A stretch of 64,000 nt of DNA, taken from assembly GCA_010645155.1 (NCBI GenBank), contig CM021319.1, positions 1,346,346 to 1,410,345 of the forward strand, given 5' to 3'. Below the pieces are notes generated by a model. The model was not told where the DNA came from. It made no database searches and worked only from the letters and a program-made list of their open reading frames with translations. A program made the translations under genes and the position numbers. The DNA comes from Tigriopus japonicus (lineage: Eukaryota > Arthropoda > Copepoda > Harpacticoida > Harpacticidae). Below are positions 1 through 10,100 of the stretch, piece after piece. The stretch's first letter is position 1; each line of letters starts with the position of its first letter.

Positions 1-2744
1 CGGCAGTGGCTATTTTCGGATTACGTTACGCTACAACCAACGCCACTTCCGCCTCTCAAATTTCTCGCTCCTTCCTGAGAAGAAACTTCTACGTCGATGA
101 CGGTCTTGGATGTGCAAACAATTCCCAGGATGCAATCGAAATCCTGAAGCAAGCTCGAAATGTCTTAGGCAATTTCAACATCAGATTGCACAAGATCGTT
201 TCTAATTCACCCACAGTTTTGGCTGCTTTTCCCTCATCGGAACTTGCATGCGACTTGGACCGCATTGAATTCGAGGACGCACCAACACAGAGGACCCTTG
301 GGGTCTCATGGGAGATCGTAAACGACACATTTGTTGTTAAGGTTAACATTTCCGACAGACCATTCACAAAACGAGGATTGTTGGCTATCACTAATGCCAT
401 ATTCGATCCCTTGGGATTTGCTAGTCCGGTGACCCTCAAGGGAAGGCTCATTCAACGCACCGTTTTGTCAGACAAAGGCTGCTCCGGTGCGCAAAAGTGT
501 GGTTGGGATGACCTACTACCGCAGAAATACGTTCATGAATGGAATGCTTGGTTGAAATCTCTCACGCTGTTAGACACATTGTCCATTCCCAGAGGGCTGT
601 GGCCTAGCGGGTTTGGAATGATCGTCACGCGGGAGCTGCACGTCTTTGCCGACGCCTCAAATCATGCCATTGGATTTTGTATGTATATTCGGTCGGTCGG
701 TAGCGACGGGCAAATTTGGGTCGCATTTCTCCGGGGAGACTCCAAGCTCGCTCCTCGTTGTGCAACATCAATTCCCCGTCTAGAATTATGCGCCGCTCTT
801 GAGGCTACTACAGCCGCCAAACAAGTGATGAATGAACTAGACCATCAGCCAGACCGCGTATTGTTCTACACTGATAGTCGAGTGGTTTTGGGCTATTTGA
901 AGAATACTACTCGAAGATTTAGAAGATATATCTCACGGAGGGTTCAACTTATTGCTGCATCAACACTACCTACTCAATGAGAATACGTTGCCACTAACTT
1001 GAATCCCGCGGACGCAGCATCCCGACCCCATGATCCCATTTCCCTCGCGTCAACACGTTGGCTCAAGGGCCCGGAATTTTTGTGGACAAAAGAAGGGAAA
1101 AATCCTTCAGAGCCCGGGTGTTCGGAGATCACCGAATTATTACCGGAAGAACAAGAAGACGATCCACTATCAATAGTCCTGCGAACGCAAACACCACTCA
1201 AATCTAACGTTTGGACACAACTTTTCAAACGCGTAGGAAGCTGGGCTCAGTTGCTCAGAATTGCCGATCGAGTCCTTTGCATTGCCAGATTGTGGTTGGT
1301 AAGGGCAAGAAAAAAGTTGGATAAAGGTGGAGCTTTGATCCCATTTAACAACCGAGATGCTTCAGAAGCCCTCCTGAAAGAAATCCAAGCCCAATATAGC
1401 GAAGAAATACTGTTATTACAAACGAAAAAAACGCTTCCAAGGGCACATCGTTTGACATCTTTGGATCCCTTCGTTGACGAGGTGGGGTTCCTTAGAGTGG
1501 GAGGGAGACTGAAACGATCAGATCTTCACTTGGGAGTAAAATGCCCAATCTTGCTACCCCGAGACCATCCAGGCTCTAAGGCTATTGTGTTACATCACCA
1601 TGCAATGACAAAACATCAAGGCCGCCACCTTACCTTGGGAGCAATCAGAATGGCCGGGTATTTCGTAGAAAGGGCCCGCAAGCTAATTCAAGAACTTCTA
1701 TCGCAATGCTTTATTTGTCAACGCCTTAGAGGCCAACTCCAAGGGCAAAAAATGGCCGACCTTCCTTCCGATCGCATCGAGATGACTTCTCCCTTCGCAA
1801 ACACGGGTTTAGATGTCTTTGGCCCGTTTTATATTCAGGAGGGAAAAAACACAAGGAAGTCTAAGGCAACAAAAAAGATTTGGGCGTTGCTCTTTACTTG
1901 TCTCGTAAGCCGAGCAGTACACCTCGAGGTCTTACCCTCCATGGACACGGTGGCGTTTAAGAATGCCCTCCGAAGGTTTCTTGCGCTCAGAGGAGTCTGT
2001 CAAATTATGAGAAGTGACAATGGCAGCAATATTATTGGCTCACTTAGTCAAGACTCGGAGCCTTTGGATATGAGTGACATCCAACAGTTTATGAATCAAA
2101 ATCAGTGCAAATGGATTTTGAACCCACCTCACGCGTCCCATTTTGGAGGAGCGTGGGAAAGAAAAATCGGTTCGGTGCGACGCGTCTTGGAAGGTTGTAT
2201 GGAGTTTTTCAAACCTCATGCACTCTCACGAGACGAATTCCACACCTTGTTGGTGGAATCCGCAGCCATCGTAAATTCCACTCCATTGTGGGAAGTCTCC
2301 GCCGACCCCAACGATCCTATTCCTTTGTCCCCCTCAATGCTTTTGACTTACAAGAGCGATCCTCATGGACACGTCAAGGAAACATTTTGTGAAACAGACA
2401 TTCTCGCATACGGGAAGCGACGATGGAGGCGTGTTCAGGCCTTGCTGGAAGAGTTTTGGAAACAATGGAGGGAAGGTTATCTGGCTACACTACAAGAACG
2501 AAGGAAGTGGCAAACCCCTAAGCACTCCATGAAAGTCGGTGATGTCGTGTTACTCCGGGACAAGGTTGTAAAGCGTTGCCATTGGCCCATAGCTCTGGTA
2601 CATGCCGTACATCCGAGCTCAGATGGACTGGTGCGGACCGCGACTGTGGCCGTGATCAAGAAGGGACCAAAAGGTCAACATCGGCGAAGCTTTTACAATC
2701 GACCAGTCCATGAGTTAGTCTTACTCTCATCTAACTCAGACTAA
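1..2744 (+). pseudogene. BEL/Pao retrotransposon pol, 3' half (RT end, RNase H, integrase), one in-frame stop
   Basis: The window opens inside a pol reading frame that runs to an in-frame TGA at 978-980 and continues in the same frame to 2744. In order: the reverse transcriptase YVDD box (about 90-101), the linker region annotated in BEL/Pao elements as peptidase A17-like, RNase H with HVFADAS, LELCAA and FYTDSR around its acidic residues, then after the stop a His/Cys zinc-binding region (HHH...KHQG...CFICQ, about 1594-1725) and the integrase core with Asp in GLDVFGPF (about 1806), Asp in RSDNGS (about 2011) and Glu in WERKIG (about 2155). The C-terminal block with GDVVLLRD and WPIALV is the DUF5641-like end typical of BEL/Pao. 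Gag, protease and most of RT lie outside the window. The integrase half is otherwise open for 581 codons, so the copy looks young, with a single nonsense change. Confidence 0.93.
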
Positions 2745-2800
2745 TATCTTGTCTTCTAACTTCGGAAGATCGTCTCGATGGGCGTGGTGAATAGCCATGC

Positions 2801-2810
2801 GAGGGGGGAG
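2801..2810 (+). other. Polypurine tract of the BEL/Pao element
   Basis: GAGGGGGGAG lies 56 bases after the pol stop and directly abuts the TGT that starts the 3' LTR. Position and composition fit the plus-strand primer of an LTR retrotransposon. Confidence 0.75.
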
Positions 2811-3105
2811 TGTGGCGTCAGCTAGCTGATGTATTTCGTATTCAAATTTGCCGCTTGTTTTACCTGAAGAAACGTCTGCTGTCTGGAAAATCGGCGGGAA
2901 CGCGAGATCATTATTTGTTGATGAAAAGAATTACTGGTCGCCCAGAATAGTTTTACAATATAATATCCTGCGAAAAAGTGATTTGGTCTTCATTAATTCG
3001 GGATGATTGTCAACCCGCCAGCTCGCCCGTAGAATTTGGCTCTACGGTTTGGGGCCGGAAGGGAAGCATTCGGGCGATTCCGACACGGTCGGCACAGTTC
3101 TAACA
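2811..3105 (+). repeat. 3' LTR of the BEL/Pao element
   Basis: Begins TGTGGCG directly after the polypurine tract. The likely end is ACA at 3105; an alternative ACA end is at 3096 (CGGCACA, which nearly mirrors the start). The 5' LTR is outside the window, so neither the end nor a target-site duplication can be verified. About 290 bp is a normal length for this superfamily. Confidence 0.6.
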
Positions 3106-3247
3106 TTCTAAAAAGTCACTTTTTATACCCAAAAAACTTTTGAGATCATTTTCGAAGATGACAACTGACGGCAGGATTTGTTTTTGAATTTTCAGCTGAT
3201 GTTTAAGGGCACAAAATGGGTGATTATGGGTGCTCTCCTGTTACGTT

Positions 3248-3599
3248 CAGGGTTGGTTTTATTCCGTCCCGTTAAAGAAAATCCCGTCCCTGGGATCCCA
3301 TGGGAACGGAATAAAAAGGAATGATAAATTTGATTTGTGTCCTAATAGTTCTAATAATTGGAAACATATTTTGGTAAATTCATCCTTGACAGGAATTTAT
3401 TTCATTTTTGCCATATCAACTTTTTGATATCTTACAAATTGTTAACAAATTTTAGATAATTCTGTCCCAAGATCCAGAAAAAATCAGTTTAGAAGAACTA
3501 TTGAAAATCCCATTAATCCCGTTTTCTGAGGTATGAAAATCCCGTCAGGGGATCCTGTTAATCCCAGGGATCACGGAAATAATCCTCTGACCAACCCTG
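3248..3599. mobile_element. hAT-type MITE with perfect 8-bp target duplication
   Basis: 352-bp non-coding element with terminal inverted repeats CAGGGTTGGT / ACCAACCCTG. It is flanked by a perfect 8-bp direct repeat GTTACGTT (3240-3247 and 3600-3607), the hallmark of hAT insertion. The interior carries repeated 'ccgtccc / gggatcc' words (for example 3287-3302 and 3549-3573) in inverted arrangement. The small ORF at 3230-3427 runs across the element edge and is not a gene. Confidence 0.88.
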
Positions 3600-3907
3600 G
3601 TTACGTTACACCTGAGATGAAATAATCAATTCAAACCAGTCGCTCTTACAACTTTTTCTAGAGTTCAAGGCTGTACAGCAAGTCGGTCAAAGTATTAATA
3701 AATTGGGTAACGTATCAATCATATTCCAAACATAACCAAAAACCAGCAAATTGGTGCCGTGCAAAAGTTCATTTTAAAATGTAATGACAGGTAAGTAATT
3801 GTAATTTTAAATGTATCACTGTTATGAGAATCACTAATGAAGACGCAAATCAATGTTGGCCTTTCTGTTGGCATTGCTCTTGAAGTTGATGTTGATCTGA
3901 TAAAAAT
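3600..3907. other. No gene seen
   Basis: AT-rich sequence between the MITE and the SINE. I see no repeat, splice-bounded exon or RNA gene. Confidence 0.4.
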
Positions 3908-4181
3908 ACATTTGTAGCAGGCAAGCCGTTGAGCATTCGCCAACTGTTCGCAGCATCCTTGGTTCGAATCCCGGGCTTGCTGAGTCCAAGTGGCCTGTGG
4001 CATTAAAATTTGCATGTGGTAGTCACGGCCCTTGAACTCTTAAGTGAGTGAACGTGAGGTCATTCCCGAGGGTGAGGTAAGAATTAATGCTTGCAATGTC
4101 CCAACAAAGCGGAAAGCCTTTATCAGATCGCAGCTGCGAAGGTAGGTTCTGACTGCAGGAAAAAACAAAAGAAAACAAGCG
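3908..4181 (+). mobile_element. tRNA-derived SINE, family A, near full length
   Basis: The tRNA-like head (about 3908-3985) has a B-box-like GGTTCGAATCC and GGCAAGC...GCTTGCT acceptor-like ends. The body contains 'gtggcctgtggcatta', 'agtcacggcccttga' and 'gtcattcccgagggtgaggtaag', followed by 'tatcagatcgcagctgcgaag' and an A-rich tail near 4160-4181. The same order of words recurs at 11742-12000 (minus), 63555-63765 (plus) and partly at 16375-16490, which defines the family. Confidence 0.8.
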
Positions 4182-6019
4182 TTGTGAAACAAAATAGGGC
4201 TTCTAATGAGTAAAAAAAGTTGTGGAAATAAATCACCCCCAAAATAATGTTACATTCAATTATGGACCGGGTTAAAGCGGTGACATCTTTGGACTGTACT
4301 TTCCCATAGCTTCATCCAGGTATTTGGCATCTAAATGGGAAGTGACTTTGATGGAGTCGAAATGCAAAACAGTCGATAAAGTTAAAAGGTCGTAAATGGA
4401 TTCGGTACACGAGCACACGTCATGGCAAAAATTGTTGCAGACATCATAAACTCTGGCAATGAGCACTCTCCATTTGGATGATGTGGGTGGGGAACAGAGC
4501 ACATTCGTACGTACTACTTCCACTACACTTTGCGAGGAGAATGCGAATTTCTCCGGGTTCCCACTTTTTTCCTCAACTTCCGACCCACAGACAGAACAAG
4601 TTGCACTCCAATTTGGCTCCGGAACCTGCCGACAAGTGAACAAGAAATAGAACATAAAAGTTGGATTGTTATCCACATTTGTTAAAGTTCTTTTAAGCTA
4701 CTAGTATACTACACGATTTTTGCCATCTTAACCATCCTGGGATATGTTTACTTATGAAAAATTGATTTATTACCTTGCTAGCTACCAAATTTTGAGAGTT
4801 TTTGACTTTATCTTTTTATTTAGCAGAATGTAAAGCTCAAGATGATACTTCGGTTCTTTCAATATTGATGCTCTTTGTAAAGTAGAAGGATACTCCGAGT
4901 GTGAACGTTTAAGTAGGTAGCAATTCAGCTTATGATCCAACTCGATGAAATGTAAGTACAACATACTGTGCGAACACGTTTCGAGAGGAAAGGTCTCTCT
5001 GGGAGGCCTGGACACGTGGGTTCAACTCAATTGTAGGTTTTACCTCTGCCAAAGCTCTTAGCGCAATTTTGAAACTACTGAGAAGTGGTAAGTGGGTAAA
5101 TTGAATACACATGACGAAATTTGTGAGCTTCCCTGGCAAGAGGAAAAATGACCTTGTACTTTGGAAAGCTGAACGTTTTCAACATTGGCCTTCAACCCCA
5201 ACAACTCTGAAACAGGACACATGGGAAATATGGCATAGCTTTGAACCTAATCCAATATTTCTCACTCAATCTAATCTGAATCCAAGAAAGAAATTGATCA
5301 TTCCGATTGGGACCCGAATAGAAAACGAGGATGTTCGGTTCGAATCCGAGACATAAGTCAAATACTGATGTTTATTCACGGTCTTTAGCTTGCCTAAAGG
5401 CTCTTCGGTTTCATCCTTTGGTGTTGGATATTAGTGATTCACTAAATCAGGCCCAAATGACTTTCGACTTGCCCAAGGATCTCTATCATGCTTTGGCAAA
5501 CTGCAAACTGACAAGCTCATGTTGGATCATTTTGGATGCTAATGAGAAGGCTTTTTTGAATAACGCCTAATCTAATCAGTCCCTTGGAGCATGGAGCCTT
5601 CCTTCTGACTTTTAATGGCGTTTTTTAATCCCTCTGATGTTTAAATCTCAAGGGGAACATGAGAGTCTATCCAGTTAGGAGGGGAAATTCAAAGCGTTGA
5701 GTTTTCACTTGAAAAAACAAACACGCTCGAAGCACTCAATCATAATATGAAATAAAGAAATTCCTGGCAAACACGTTCGCACACTAATTTAAGCCAAATT
5801 TGGAATGTTTGTGCCATGATAATCTGTTCCAACAAGTTCCAAAGATTCCACAATTTCGGGATAAATTCGCATTCTTTGGGCGAGCTCTTAACTGTTTCTT
5901 TTCCCCAGGAAAGTACTCGTTTTTGTTGCAAAAGTTTCGACTTTGCCGTGACTAACGAGATGAGCCTCTAGGGTAAACAAAATGAGATTTTTGACTTCAA
6001 GTTTTCGTTAAAAGCAATC
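4182..6019. other. No gene confidently seen; one weak minus-strand exon candidate
   Basis: Apart from the candidate exon at 4272-4625 I see only scattered short open frames with no domain, and no terminal repeats. The frames at 5111-5570 overlap each other and show no splice-bounded structure. Confidence 0.35.
4272..4625 (-). CDS. Candidate terminal exon, unknown protein
   Basis: On the minus strand a good acceptor (CTTGTCGGCAG) is followed from 4625 by 117 open codons ending in a stop at 4272. The peptide is Cys-rich near its start (SATCSVCGSE) and again in the middle (DVCNNFCHDVCSC), which is more protein-like than the surrounding frames. I found no upstream exon and recognise no family. 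It could be chance or a transposon remnant. Confidence 0.25.
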   Translation of the reverse strand, partial: VPEPNWSATCSVCGSEVEEKSGNPEKFAFSSQSVVEVVRTNVLCSPPTSSKWRVLIARVYDVCNNFCHDVCSCTESIYDLLTLSTVLHFDSIKVTSHLDAKYLDEAMGKYSPKMSPL

Positions 6020-6158
6020 ATGGGAGCCTCTCTGGCAGCAAAATTTGCCTCCCTCATTCTTGATCTTTTTTGGGCAATCTGGGTTGCCAACTTTTTCTTT
6101 AAGACTTCAATCGACACTACATACGTACAATGGTGGCATGTCAAAGAATGGCGTTCAG
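6020..6158 (+). CDS. Candidate first exon (signal peptide) of the Ly6-like gene
   Basis: An ATG at 6020 opens 46 codons beginning MGASLAAKFASLIL, hydrophobic enough for a signal peptide although it contains an Asp. The frame reaches CAG|GTATTT at 6158/6159 with one base left over, exactly the phase needed by the exon starting at 7143. This would supply the otherwise missing signal sequence and give a 227-residue precursor. The donor is weak (GTATTT), and another upstream exon could serve instead. Confidence 0.35.
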
Positions 6159-7142
6159 GTATTTCCTTTCCTTTCAGGGATTAAAGAGCAACAAAACCGA
6201 GACCGTTTAAGAACTTGGTTTTGTTACTGGCCAAAAAGAAGGCTTCCATAACACAATTTATATTTTTGAAAAGCTTACTATTATATTTTTTTCCCAAAAA
6301 TACCTCAGATGGCACATGTCAAAATATTGCTGGCATTGTTTTGCTTTTCAAACATATCATAATGTGGTAAGAAACTTGAGATGTATTTTGGCTCGTATAT
6401 TCATTCCTCCCCCGAAAATATAAAAATCCTCATAAAAATTTTAATACTAAAACAGCTTAAGGTTGGATAAGTTTTTCCCCTCATTTGAAAAGCCTTTGAA
6501 AGTAGTAATACGTGCTTGAAATCACAATTTGTTTTTTGTGCTGGACTTTTATGCACTTTTTTCTGATGGTTGGAACGCCTTCAATATCGTCAAACTCACT
6601 GAATATCCTTTGACATGACATTTAGTTATTTATTCCACATAACACGGAAAAAACTTATTTACCAGTTTAAACTGTGGTAAATAATGTTAAATGACAAATA
6701 AAGTGGTATGTTTGATTGTACATTAATAGGAACCTTCAGCAATCAAATGGGATTTACCTGCGGCAAGCGAACACCAAAAAAACTTGATCAATGCGTTTTT
6801 ATTGTATGATATTCCCTTTTCAATTTACCAAAACCCTTCTTCAATTCTCGAAAGCGTGGTCTTAACAATAAGATGATAAAACACACACACTTTCTATTGT
6901 GCTCGTGAATAAGCGTTTACAAGTCTCCTTAACAAATATTTTGGATAATGGTTGAATCTGAGACTGTAAACGCTTTGAGAAAGTGGTAAACTCCATTCAT
7001 TGAATTGATAACATCAGGAGATGTTGGTCGATGACTAAATGTAATAATACATTAATAGATATTTCCCTCAACCTCGGAAATCAATTTAAAAAGGATCATA
7101 TTTAACGGATCTAAAGACTTCCCTATCACGACCTGTTTTCAG
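6159..7142 (+). other. Putative first intron of the Ly6-like gene, no other feature
   Basis: AT-rich sequence with no recognised repeat apart from a small imperfect hairpin near 6620-6695. It ends in the acceptor CCTGTTTTCAG at 7142. Confidence 0.4.
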
Positions 7143-10100
7143 ATTCGCAAACGCAATCCAAGTCCGAACAGCAAATTCAATGTTATGCGTGCGGTCTACC
7201 GAAGGTTCACCCCGAGAACGACGTTGTCGGAAGTTATGGAACCGCCGCGGGAAAGAAGATGTACAATCACTCTTGTGCCGAGCTCTTGGACAACCTCAAG
7301 GATGGACGTGTAGCCAATCGATTCATGAGAACATGTCCCGTGGGAGTGAAGAGTTGCTTTGGGGCAACTGGTTTTTATGACCATGGTGATAATGATCCCT
7401 CCAATGATCTGCGTAAGTAAATAAATCACGGTTCCATCCAAAGACAATCAAGTATTAGTGGTAGTACGGTACAATAAGACCGAAAAGCTATGGCTCCATT
7501 GTAAAAATGCCGCTCTTATTAAAAATGGACCAAATGAGTCTTCAACCAATAGCAAAGAAACAATTGACGAAAATGACAAATAGCACAAATTACTAGTAAG
7601 TCTAATTTTATTTCCTTTTTAACGCGACTTGAGCCCTTTTTAGAGGATGTTTCAGAAAATTATGAGGTTCTTAGATTCTTATAGTAATTACTTATTATTA
7701 GTTAGATAGTTATTAGATTCATGGAACATGAAATTGGAGAAGGAAAGACGCCAAGGAGTCATATTTTGGATTTGAAGCCTCCATTTCCGATGGTATTCAT
7801 AACCTCCTTCCTTTTTTATTTAATCCGTACTTACAAGACTTTTGTTTGCTCCTTTCTCATGAATCGCCATGCTGTGCGTTTTCTCTAAATAATTCAAAGT
7901 AAGATTCCCAAACCATTTCCTATCCTTCCAAACCTGGTGGGAAAGCTTTTCTTGTGTTTTGAATACTTCTTGAGCAACATGGAACACAACTTGAGTTGGA
8001 AATTCTCGGGATTCGCTCTACCGCGTGTTGTAAATTGTGATTTGATGGAGAGGTGTAGAGTCCCAAAATAATATTTTGAATGTCATGGGAACACTATAAT
8101 GTTCCTATTTATCCGAGAACAACTGGAGAAGCACAACTTTGTTTTTATACCATTGCCTGGAGTGTTCCCTAACTCAATAGACTTAAGCAAAGGAGATGGA
8201 TCAGGTGTTATTCCCATTATGGGAATCCAGAGTGATGATTCTCAATATTGCCCCCGATCTCATCCCCCACACATGTTTCATCCCGATCCTGTGAATGACT
8301 GCGTGACAAGATAGCAAGTCCATTATGGCATTTCATTTGGTATCCACCAGCCTCATCTCTTGATCCAAAGAGGATTGTCCTCGTATCGGTTTATTATCAT
8401 ACAGTGGTCCAATCCCATTCTTGAGGAGACGTTTTTTGCCTCACGATCTCGGTCTCGCTTTCTCCTTGAATCGCTTCTGGACAAGAATGTACGTCTTCGT
8501 GTCACGCTTATGCCTTCATCAAGCGAGAAGTCCAATTGACGATGGATCGATCATCCATCCATTAGGCTGTAGTACATTGTTCACGGTATTCAAGTCTGTG
8601 GCTTGGAACTCGTTTCCTCTTGACCCAAATAGAGGGAATTCCAAACGGGCCGCATGTCTTGCTTGGGCTTCCAAGTCAACCATGAAAACGAGATCTTAAG
8701 TGTGCCAGTGTTCATCGCTTGGTTGCTTATGTTGCAGATGTCCAATTTCTTGGTTGCTCAGAGGCCAAGCATCAACATAGCTATGGATGTGATAGGGAGC
8801 TCCAAAACGTGGATATCCGTGATAAAGCCAAGCGCAAAATCCAGGTGAGCAACATGCAAAAAGAATATTTAGTGGGAGAGGGGAATGTAACACATTAAAT
8901 TGTTCAAGTTTCGTTTGAAGGGATCATACTGGAAACAAATAGTGCTTTGAATTCAAAGATTATTTCCTATTGGCTAGATTTAATGTTTTTTTGCCAAATA
9001 TTGTTATGCCACTTTATTATTTTTTTACTTGCTCTTTCATTATTTTTTTCGAATTGAAAACTATGTGTTGCCAAATTTGTGAACTGAATAGATTAGACCA
9101 AAAATTTCAAAGTAAAAAGTGTACAAAGGAAAAATTCAACTCTCCAATGTAAAAGTAAAAGCCGATTTGTTATGAATTTATTGCCATTGTCAAGAAGCAC
9201 TGGAATCATGGAGTGGGAGGCTAGCTAAGAGAATAATGATTTCCAGTAAGAACAATTCAATTACGTTCTTCTGCAAATGTTGACAAGAATACGTATTTTA
9301 ATTTTCAGCTCAATCGAAAGTGGGAGACAAAAGTTATGCTCACTCAAAATTCAGTGCAAATCCTACGGACAATGAATGAACTAGCCCTTTTGTGGTAATC
9401 GTTTTATCACAAAAGGGCGAGTTCATTCATTCTATGCTCTCTTCAGTACATAAGTTTGAGAAGGCATAACTTTTCACTTCGGCATTCGACTGGGCTGAAA
9501 TTTGAAATACGTGTTCTTCTCAATGCAAGCTAGGTCACATTTGCAGAAGAACGCAAATGGTTCGTTTCTGCTGAAAATCATAATTCTCATTGCTAGCCTC
9601 CCACTCCATGATTCCCGTGCTTCTTGCCATTGTAGATAAAATTCTAGGTCAATGCGACATGCACAAGGTTGTTCAAGTGAGAATTTTAAATCATACCGCT
9701 AGTGGTAAAACAAGACAGTTGACTTTGCTGAGCTGCTCGGCCTATTTTGGCAGATTCAATTCATTTCAATTTTAGCGTGTATTCAAAGAGTCTAGGTTCT
9801 TGGAAACGATCGATAGTTCACGTAAGGATACCTTGGCTGGAGTAGGGCCAATAATTTGCAAAGATCGCTTTCAGGTCTATTAAAAAAGTACTTAAGCAAG
9901 CCTTGTTTTACTTACAAAAATAGGAATTAATAGTGATCAAAAAATAATCTAAAGATGCATATTCATGCATTTGATTCCATAGAACAATATCAAGATTCAA
10001 AAATGTTTGAATCTTTCAAAAAAAGAGACATGAAATAGTTTTTACTGCTGCTCTCTAGGAATGTATGATTTTATAGACCTTTTTTCTACCTAATAAACTG

